Source of the DNA: Gammaproteobacteria bacterium
Lineage (GTDB): Bacteria; Pseudomonadota; Gammaproteobacteria; Enterobacterales; GCA-2746155
NCBI GenBank assembly: GCA_024206355.1
Contig: JAAGZM010000499.1
Location: forward strand, 1-11,411
Direction of reading: 5' to 3'
DNA: 11,411 nt
A program made the translations under genes and the position numbers. Positions within the stretch are counted from its first letter, which is position 1. Every line of letters starts with the position of its first letter. The notes under the pieces were generated by a model that worked only from the letters and a program-made list of their open reading frames with translations, made no database searches and had not been told where the DNA came from. Below are positions 6,391-11,411 of the stretch, in pieces.

Positions 6391-7815
6391 ATGAAAAATA
6401 TGTTGGAACCCTCTGAACAAGAAATACGAGAGATGATACAACTAACCACCGAAAAGATTATTTCCTTTCTGGACGAGTTGGCTGAGCCGGTTGTATTTGA
6501 TATGGAAACCGTTAGAGAAGAAGCTTATCAAGCATCAGAAACGATACCTGAACAGCAAAGTTCTCTTGATGATATTCTCGATGATCTGTTTGAAAATAAA
6601 ATACCCTACGCACTTCAGACCAGCAGTCCTGGGTTCATGGCCTATATTCCCGGAGGCGGCATTTTTCATTCTGGATTGGCTGAGCTGATTGTTAAGGTTA
6701 CGAATCGCTATGTAGGAATTGATATAACTGCACCTTTTTTAAATCAAATTGAAACCGATGTACTTAAATGGTTTTGTACAATGATTGGTTACTCTGAAAA
6801 ATCAGGAGGAACTTTAACCTCAGGCGGTTCTTTAGCTAATCTAACGGCAGTTATCTGCGCACGAACACTGATTATGGGAGACAAGTTTTCTAAAGGTACA
6901 GTGTATGCAAGTGGTTATGTCCATCATTCTATGTGGAAAGCTTTTCACGCGGCGGGTATATCTTCATCTCAAATTCGTAATATTAAAATTGATACAGATT
7001 TTAGAATGGATATCCAAGCACTTGAACAGGCTATTGAGCAAGATATAGAGGCGGGCTTCACCCCATTAATGATTGTTGCAACAGCTGGAAGTACCAATAC
7101 AGGCAGTGTTGATCCGCTTAATGAAATAGCAAAAATTGCAAAAAGGTCGAATGCCTGGTATCACATTGATGCTGCTTATGGTGGATTTTTTACGATGACA
7201 GAAAGAGGAAAAAAATGCCTGTTAGGTATAGAGCAAGCTGACTCTATCACGCTAGATCCGCATAAGGGACTATTTTTACCTTATGGAACGGGTGCATTTT
7301 TAGTAAAAGATAGAGAAGATCTGAAGAAAGTCTTTTCACATAATGCCGATTATATACCTGATAAAACATCTGCCCATGAGTTATGGGATTTTTCGGAAAT
7401 GTCATTAGAGTTGACTCGTCCTTTTAGAGGGTTAGGAGTATGGCTTCCATTTAAGATGTTAGGGGCAGGAACATTCAAAAAAGCTTTAGAAGAGAAACTA
7501 GAATTAGCCGACTACTTTTACGATTGCATTGAGAAAAGCGGAGATTGGGAGATTATCGCTAAGAATGATTTATCACTGAGTGTATTTCGGTATAACCATA
7601 CTAATTATTCTGTTGATCAGCTCAACAAAATAAATCGTAAAATTATAAATTATGTTAATGATAAGGGTAGGACAATACTTTCTGGTACATTGATTGATAA
7701 TAACTTTGTTATCCGCAATTGTATTTTATCCTTTAGATCACACAAAATGCATGTTGATTGGTTGATTGATGATTTGAATGAGGCATTGAGTGAGTTACGG
7801 GGACAGTTTACTTAA
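6391..7815 (+). CDS. Group II PLP-dependent amino-acid decarboxylase
   Basis: This 474-residue protein belongs to the aromatic-L-amino-acid/glutamate-type (group II) pyridoxal-phosphate decarboxylases. The Schiff-base lysine is K292 in LDPHKGLFLPYGTG. D260 in HIDAAYGG should bind the pyridine nitrogen, and H178/H179 in SGYVHHSMWKA provide the ring-stacking histidine. TSGGSLANLTA (143-153) is the phosphate-binding segment, and SSPGFMAYIPGGGIFHSGLA near 80 forms the substrate entrance. The fold is complete and soluble. Likely reaction: removal of the alpha-carboxyl of an amino acid, giving an amine; the substrate (aromatic amino acid, glutamate, diaminobutyrate or other) cannot be read from sequence. 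It has a good Shine-Dalgarno (aagga). Its last six codons (LRGQFT) and stop come from a long palindrome, so the natural C-terminus may have been altered. It has no operon partner. Confidence 0.88.
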   Translation: MKNMLEPSEQEIREMIQLTTEKIISFLDELAEPVVFDMETVREEAYQASETIPEQQSSLDDILDDLFENKIPYALQTSSPGFMAYIPGGGIFHSGLAELIVKVTNRYVGIDITAPFLNQIETDVLKWFCTMIGYSEKSGGTLTSGGSLANLTAVICARTLIMGDKFSKGTVYASGYVHHSMWKAFHAAGISSSQIRNIKIDTDFRMDIQALEQAIEQDIEAGFTPLMIVATAGSTNTGSVDPLNEIAKIAKRSNAWYHIDAAYGGFFTMTERGKKCLLGIEQADSITLDPHKGLFLPYGTGAFLVKDREDLKKVFSHNADYIPDKTSAHELWDFSEMSLELTRPFRGLGVWLPFKMLGAGTFKKALEEKLELADYFYDCIEKSGDWEIIAKNDLSLSVFRYNHTNYSVDQLNKINRKIINYVNDKGRTILSGTLIDNNFVIRNCILSFRSHKMHVDWLIDDLNEALSELRGQFT

Positions 7816-7852
7816 TTATTTTTTTCCATAATTAAGTAAACTGTCCCCGTAA
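7795..7852. repeat. Perfect 25-bp inverted repeat (REP/MITE-like palindrome)
   Basis: The arms at 7795-7819 and 7828-7852 are perfectly complementary over 25 bases, with an 8-base loop (TTTTTTCC). The arm starts TTACGGGGACAGTTTACTTA. One G-T and one A-T pair extend the stem outward (7793-7794 with 7853-7854). The left arm overlaps the end of the decarboxylase gene and contains its stop codon. The GGGGACAGTTTACTTAATT core recalls, from memory, dispersed palindromes seen near REP-associated tyrosine transposases in gammaproteobacteria; no transposase is in the window. The RNA hairpin would be very stable, but there is no T-run after it, so it is not a classical terminator in either direction. 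Confidence 0.9.
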
Positions 7853-7906
7853 TTGTCGTAGAATACAGCTTATAAAATTAGACAAGTAAAAAGAGAGTAA
7901 AATATT

Positions 7907-8557
7907 GTGAGTTTAAAAGTAGAGATAGTTCAGGTTACAGCTTTTCAGCAAAATTGTTCGGTTCTTTGGTGTACAGATACCATGATTGGTGCTGTAGTTG
8001 ATCCTGGTGGTGATGTTGATGATATTTTGAAAGTTATCAACCAGCATAAAATTAAGGTTGAACAGGTCCTGCTAACCCACGGGCATCTTGATCATGCCGG
8101 TGGAGCTGCAAAACTTGCTCGAGAGTTGAGTATTCCGGTAGTTGGCCCTCAAAAAGATGATGACTTTTGGTTACAGGGCATTGAAAAGCAATCACAGACT
8201 TATGGATTGCCAGGTGGTGAGAACTGTAGTCCTGATCAATGGCTTAACGATGGTGAAGAAGTACAGGTGGGTAATATTTCTTTATCTGTTTTACATTGCC
8301 CTGGTCATACACCAGGCCATGTGGTGTTTTATAATAAGGCTGCAAATATCGCTTTTGTGGGCGATGTGCTTTTTAAAGGCAGTATTGGTCGAACCGATTT
8401 TCCTAAGGGAGATCATGCGACTTTAATACACTCTATTACTAGTAAACTTTGGCCTTTGGGTGGACAAACTCAATTTATTTCAGGTCATGGTGAGGTTTCT
8501 GATTTTGCTACTGAAAGAGCGACTAATCCATTTGTAGGTGATCGAGCGCTTTCTTAA
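7907..8557 (+). CDS. gloC: Glyoxalase II-like metallo-beta-lactamase-fold hydrolase (GloC/YcbL)
   Basis: The protein aligns over its 216 residues with E. coli YcbL/GloC (215 residues), a cytosolic hydroxyacylglutathione hydrolase that hydrolyses S-lactoylglutathione in methylglyoxal detoxification. The binuclear metal site is complete: THGHLDH gives H58, H60, D62 and H63, with H134 in CPGHTPGHVVF, D153 in VGDVLFKGSIGRTDFP and H194 in SGHG. The N-terminal VTAFQQNCSVLWC (10-22) and VDPGGD (31-36) are also family features. The start is GTG, supported by the purine-rich aagagag about nine bases upstream. It lies 55 bases after the large inverted repeat and probably has its own promoter (an AT-rich tataaaatt at 7871-7879), though no good -35 is seen. 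It is convergent with pdsO. Confidence 0.9.
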   Translation: MSLKVEIVQVTAFQQNCSVLWCTDTMIGAVVDPGGDVDDILKVINQHKIKVEQVLLTHGHLDHAGGAAKLARELSIPVVGPQKDDDFWLQGIEKQSQTYGLPGGENCSPDQWLNDGEEVQVGNISLSVLHCPGHTPGHVVFYNKAANIAFVGDVLFKGSIGRTDFPKGDHATLIHSITSKLWPLGGQTQFISGHGEVSDFATERATNPFVGDRALS

Positions 8558-8565
8558 CTCTCCTT

Positions 8566-8613
8566 AAAATAAAAAAACAAAAAAGCCGGATACTGTTTTG
8601 GGACAGCACCGGC
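8566..8613 (-). terminator. Intrinsic terminator of pdsO
   Basis: Read on the minus strand, a hairpin at 8585-8613 (outer stem GCCGG/CCGGC, inner stem CTGT/ACAG, small internal loop) is followed by TTTTTTG and TTTTTTT down to about 8566. This is a textbook rho-independent terminator for the pdsO transcript. On the plus strand the A-run precedes the hairpin and no T-run follows, so it should serve mainly pdsO. Confidence 0.85.
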
Positions 8614-8619
8614 AAAGAG

Positions 8620-8644
8620 AACGCTGGTCAACTAGAATAGCGTT
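8620..8644 (-). repeat. Second small hairpin between pdsO and its terminator
   Basis: AACGCT (8620-8625) pairs with AGCGTT (8639-8644) around a 13-base loop, just beyond the pdsO stop codon. It has no T-run of its own. It may stabilise the 3' end of the pdsO mRNA or simply be fortuitous. Confidence 0.4.
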
Positions 8645-8649
8645 GGGTG

Positions 8650-9381
8650 TTATTTAAGTGCAAACACTCCTTTTGATTCTGTGTGCATAAAACTAATTCT
8701 GACTCGGCGCTCTAATGCTCTACCATCAGTATCTTCTAATGAGGCCTCTGCTTCGCTTCGACCTGAACTGATGAGATGTATTCGTTGCTCATCAATACCT
8801 GCATTAATAAAGCTTTGTTTCACTGCAACGGTACGCTCAAGAGAAACAACTTCATTAGCTGCATCGGTACCTAACATATCACCATGACCTGTTAATTGAA
8901 GTTGTAGCTGAGGGAATTGCTCAAGCATCAGTACCAGTGGCGCTATTTTTTCTACGGCTCCTGATTCAAGTTGACTTGAATTGGTTCGAAACATTAAGTC
9001 GATTTGTAATCCAGTCATTAAATTTTGATTCTGAGCGACCTTTACTTGAGTTGCTTTATTTTCTTTTAGCTGTAAGTTTGCCTGATCTAAAAAATGACTT
9101 TGCTCTGCTAAGCTTTTTTTAAGAGAGTCTAAATGAACACGATTTTGTGCAACTTTTTCAGTTAGTGGTTCAACTTTTTCAGCTTCGTTTACCTTGTCAC
9201 CTAACCAGGCACCAGAAGCTGCTCCGATTATTGCTCCAATAGGACCTCCAGTAATTGCGCCGATGACGAGTCCAGTACCAAATCCAATATTTTCTTCGGT
9301 TCTATTATCGTCTGCTTTAACAGGACTGATTGATACGATTGTAGTAAGACCGATTGCAGTTAATAGTAGTGTTTTTTTCAT
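8650..9381 (-). CDS. pdsO: Sortase-associated OmpA-like protein PdsO
   Basis: The 243-residue protein is exported. A signal peptide with KK, a hydrophobic core and PVKA-DD gives likely cleavage after A23. A glycine-zipper hairpin follows (about 33-61, TGLVIGAITGGPIGAIIGAA), then a coiled-coil segment (about 64-118). The C-terminal OmpA-type peptidoglycan-binding domain covers about 125-233. In that domain GHGD (165-168), SLERTVAVKQ (180-189) and LERRVRISF (223-231) correspond to the GHTD...LSxxRA...NRRV pattern; GHGD and LERRV are variants. This arrangement and the divergent pdsRS genes match the PdsO family, the OmpA-like partner of the proteobacterial dedicated sortase system. It would act in the periplasm or outer membrane, anchored to the cell wall; its exact role is not established. 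A good Shine-Dalgarno (GGAG) lies 8 bases before the ATG, and a strong terminator follows. Confidence 0.85.
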   Translation of the reverse strand: MKKTLLLTAIGLTTIVSISPVKADDNRTEENIGFGTGLVIGAITGGPIGAIIGAASGAWLGDKVNEAEKVEPLTEKVAQNRVHLDSLKKSLAEQSHFLDQANLQLKENKATQVKVAQNQNLMTGLQIDLMFRTNSSQLESGAVEKIAPLVLMLEQFPQLQLQLTGHGDMLGTDAANEVVSLERTVAVKQSFINAGIDEQRIHLISSGRSEAEASLEDTDGRALERRVRISFMHTESKGVFALK

Positions 9382-9499
9382 GATTGTTTCTCCGTTAAGT
9401 TATTTAATTTTTGCTTGTCTGTTTGTGGTTGTTTATTTCGAGTAAGTCTATTAAACAGAACTTTTCGGACATCATAGGGTGGTAAAAACGACTATTTGC

Positions 9500-9526
9500 T
9501 GACAGATTCTGGCAAAATTATGGCAA
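9500..9526. promoter_or_regulatory. Candidate PdsR operator: phased TGRCAR direct repeats
   Basis: TGGCAA occurs at 9510-9515 and again at 9521-9526, an 11-base phasing, and a weaker TGACAG lies at 9500-9505. Tandem half-sites one helical turn apart are the usual layout for OmpR/PhoB-class regulators. The repeats lie in the 232-base divergent spacer, about 88 bases before pdsR and 129 before pdsO, where one site could serve both. No convincing sigma70 promoter is visible in either direction, which fits activator dependence. Assignment to PdsR is inference. Confidence 0.35.
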
Positions 9527-9613
9527 CAGTCATGAGTTGCTTCAGTTTCTGCTCTGAAACAGATAGCATAGAGCCTGTTTTATATGGGTATAAGAATAAG
9601 TGGATATATGTAA

Positions 9614-10321
9614 ATGGCTAAGCGAATATTAATAGTAGAAGACGAACCTCTAATCAGAGAAAACTATGTACAGGCGTTACGTAAGTATGGTTATGACGTA
9701 CAGGCTGTAGCTGATAGAAGTTCAGCGATGAATTTATTTGCTTCACGCCTACCTGATTTAGTTATCCTTGATGTTAGTTTAAAAGATGATCCTGAAGGTG
9801 GTTTTGAGTTATGTCGAAGTTTAAGAACACGTTCTAAAACCCTACCGATAATATTTCTAACTGCTTTAGATAGCGAACTGGATAAAATCTCAGGTATCCG
9901 ACTTGATGCTGATGACTATTTAACTAAAGACGTTAGCTTGCAATATTTGATGGCTAGAATTGCGGCTCTTTTTAGAAGAAATGAAGCCTTGTCGGTACCT
10001 CCTCAGCAAGAGATGATTGTTGAACGAGGCTCGCTAGATATTGACTTGCATCGTCTTAGTTGTCATTGGAATAAACAACCTGTTCCTCTCACATTAACTG
10101 AATTTTGGATTGTCCACGCTTTAGCTGATAAACCGGGTCATGTGAAAGATAGAGATCAACTTATGCAAGATGCTAAAGCCATTGTTGACGACAGCACGGT
10201 AACTTCACACATCAAAAGAATAAGAAGAAAATTTACAAAACTAGACAAAGAGTTTGATTGCATTGATACCGTCTATGGCATGGGTTACCGATGGAACCTT
10301 GAAGTTGACGCGGAAAAGTAG
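9614..10321 (+). CDS. pdsR: OmpR-type response regulator PdsR of the dedicated sortase system
   Basis: This is a 235-residue two-component response regulator. The receiver domain (about 3-120) has the acidic pair D10/E11, phospho-acceptor D53 in LVILDVSL, T83 in FLTALDS and K105 in YLTKD. A winged-helix DNA-binding domain covers about 135-228, with the recognition helix near STVTSHIKRIRRKF (194-207) and a C-terminal YGMGYRW wing. Sequence and context match the PdsR family that pairs with PdsS and accompanies a sortase. It is expected to control the sortase, its substrate and perhaps pdsO. pdsS starts 2 bases after the stop. The start ATG is directly preceded, in frame, by ATG-TAA (9608-9613); the purine-rich aagtgga upstream is at long spacing for pdsR. 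Confidence 0.88.
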   Translation: MAKRILIVEDEPLIRENYVQALRKYGYDVQAVADRSSAMNLFASRLPDLVILDVSLKDDPEGGFELCRSLRTRSKTLPIIFLTALDSELDKISGIRLDADDYLTKDVSLQYLMARIAALFRRNEALSVPPQQEMIVERGSLDIDLHRLSCHWNKQPVPLTLTEFWIVHALADKPGHVKDRDQLMQDAKAIVDDSTVTSHIKRIRRKFTKLDKEFDCIDTVYGMGYRWNLEVDAEK

Positions 10322-10323
10322 CG

Positions 10324-11411
10324 ATGATCAAATTTAGTCTGAGAAAAAAATTATTATTAGTATCTTTGCTGATTCTGCTCGTTCCTTGGGTTGGTGTTCG
10401 ATATATTCGGGCGATTGAAAATTATTTACAACAATCATTGCTGGATAACCTTTCTCATTACACACAATCGGTTGCCTCGGGCCTTGCTCAACAAGCTGAC
10501 TTAATCCCAACTTTCCCAGCAGGAGAGGCCGTCTTCGCTTTACCTTTACAGAAGCGACCACATTTGGACGGTTATGATAACGATTGGGATGATTATGATG
10601 TCTATCGCCAAACGTTTAAATTTAGCTCTCTTTCTGCTGAGGCGACGTCAGAAAAAAAACCTTCATTATTGACTGGTTTATTCGAAGATAGCCTTTATCT
10701 TCATATTACAATTCCCGATCAACAAATTGTTTATTTATCACAAGATGGTTCAAAGGTAGATGCAGCTGATTCTATTATACTGATATTAAATACCAATGAT
10801 CATCGGAGGCATTTGACGATACAAACTGAAGCTCCCGGGACAATTATTGCTAGAGATTCAGAAAGCGGAGTTTGGGAATCGAGAATAAAAGGTATATGGC
10901 GAGAAAGAGATAATGATGCAGGTTTCCAGTTAGAGTTAAAACTTCCCCTTAGTTATGTTGATATTGGTTTCAATGTTGAGGTTAATAATGTTGGTTCTGA
11001 ACAGTCAGTCCTTTATCGTTATGCTTTATCCACCACCGTCCCTTTATTGAGTTCACCTAAAAAGTTAACCCAACGTTTTTCTGAGTTTGGTTCAATTGAA
11101 GGTCGGCGTGTTTGGCTGTTAGACAATGATGGAAGGGTTCTAGTAAAAAGTGGGAGTCTGCTGACAGAAGGGACGCTGTCACCAGTTAATCCTTTGTTTG
11201 CTTGGTTACTTGCTCCTCAATTAATAACAGATCCATGGAAGGGTAAAACACGATTTGAAAGGGACGATATACAAACCGCTCTGATGGGGGAAAGTGATAG
11301 CAGAAGGTTAGCAGGAACGAATGGTGAAAATATTATCCTTTCGTCTGCTTGGCCGGTAAAAAATAATAATCAAACGATAGCGGTTTTATTGATCGAGGAA
11401 ACAACTGCTGC
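10324..11411 (+). CDS. pdsS: Sensor histidine kinase PdsS (N-terminal part, runs off the window)
   Basis: The frame is open from ATG 10324 to the window edge, giving 362 codons of what should be a protein of over 600 residues. It begins MIKFSLRKKLLLVSLLILLV, a first membrane helix at about 9-25, followed by a large periplasmic region. Within that region PHLDGYDNDWDDY (79-91), SLYLHITIPDQ (123-133) and FQLELKLPLSYVDIGFNVEV (201-220) resemble the CBM9-like carbohydrate-binding fold. The end visible here (SAWPVKNNNQTIAVLLIEET, 341-360) is typical of the stretch just before the second membrane helix. The HAMP, phospho-acceptor histidine and ATPase parts lie outside the window, so kinase activity is inferred from family and pairing. 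The start is 2 bases after pdsR, with GGA about nine bases upstream. The sequence matches the PdsS family of the dedicated sortase system. Confidence 0.85.
   Translation, partial: MIKFSLRKKLLLVSLLILLVPWVGVRYIRAIENYLQQSLLDNLSHYTQSVASGLAQQADLIPTFPAGEAVFALPLQKRPHLDGYDNDWDDYDVYRQTFKFSSLSAEATSEKKPSLLTGLFEDSLYLHITIPDQQIVYLSQDGSKVDAADSIILILNTNDHRRHLTIQTEAPGTIIARDSESGVWESRIKGIWRERDNDAGFQLELKLPLSYVDIGFNVEVNNVGSEQSVLYRYALSTTVPLLSSPKKLTQRFSEFGSIEGRRVWLLDNDGRVLVKSGSLLTEGTLSPVNPLFAWLLAPQLITDPWKGKTRFERDDIQTALMGESDSRRLAGTNGENIILSSAWPVKNNNQTIAVLLIEETTA

Noticed and set aside
7795..7852. The large palindrome as a rho-independent terminator
   Set aside because: Very stable hairpin, but no T-tract follows it in either direction; listed as a repeat instead.
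8681..9445. Plus-strand open frames antisense to pdsO
   Set aside because: They mirror the pdsO coding frame (for example the proline/alanine-rich frame opposite the glycine zipper) and have no independent start signals.
10334..10561. 75-codon open frame on the minus strand inside pdsS
   Set aside because: It is antisense to the clearly conserved pdsS N-terminus, has no family features, and its composition is explained by the opposite frame.

Overview
The window looks like a chromosomal stretch of a free-living, AT-rich gammaproteobacterium. The first genes follow the Escherichia coli order rnm(yciV)-yciO-...-rluB, and yciK and gloC(ycbL) homologues lie nearby. Unlike the Enterobacterales, it carries the ScpA/ScpB condensin subunits rather than relying on MukBEF. 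The last genes match the 'proteobacterial dedicated sortase' (Pds) family set, which is typical of marine Proteobacteria. A lineage such as Methylophaga/Cycloclasticus-like Thiotrichales would fit, but the sequence alone does not settle this. No rRNA, tRNA, CRISPR array or complete insertion sequence was seen, and no stretch over 300 bases lacks a gene.

Layout: (1) 27-3993, plus strand: a compact run of PHP-domain exoribonuclease (rnm), yciO, scpA, scpB and rluB. scpA-scpB-rluB are tightly coupled (5-nt gap, then 8-nt overlap). The run covers RNA turnover, a YrdC-fold protein, chromosome condensation and 23S rRNA pseudouridylation. (2) 4261-6325, minus strand: a GAF-like/GGDEF diguanylate cyclase with its own likely promoter, and yciK preceded by an overlapping, unrecognised 47-codon ORF whose predicted transcript would be leaderless. 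(3) 6391-8557, plus strand: a group II PLP-dependent decarboxylase, a perfect 25-bp inverted repeat that supplies its last codons and stop, then gloC. (4) 8650-11411: pdsO (minus) diverges from pdsR-pdsS (plus). pdsS runs off the window edge.

The most notable system is the Pds set: an exported OmpA-like protein with a glycine zipper, an OmpR-type response regulator and a membrane sensor kinase. In this family the set accompanies a variant sortase and one dedicated LPXTG-type substrate, which is unusual in a Gram-negative cell. Neither sortase nor substrate is inside the window, so they should lie just past the right edge or elsewhere. The divergent pdsO/pdsR spacer holds an 11-bp-phased TGGCAA direct repeat that could be the PdsR operator. 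Other signals worth a look are the palindrome at the decarboxylase 3' end, an in-frame GGDEF-derived fragment past the cyclase stop codon, an 11-bp tandem duplication of the yciO ribosome-binding site, and start-stop mini-ORFs directly before yciO and pdsR.
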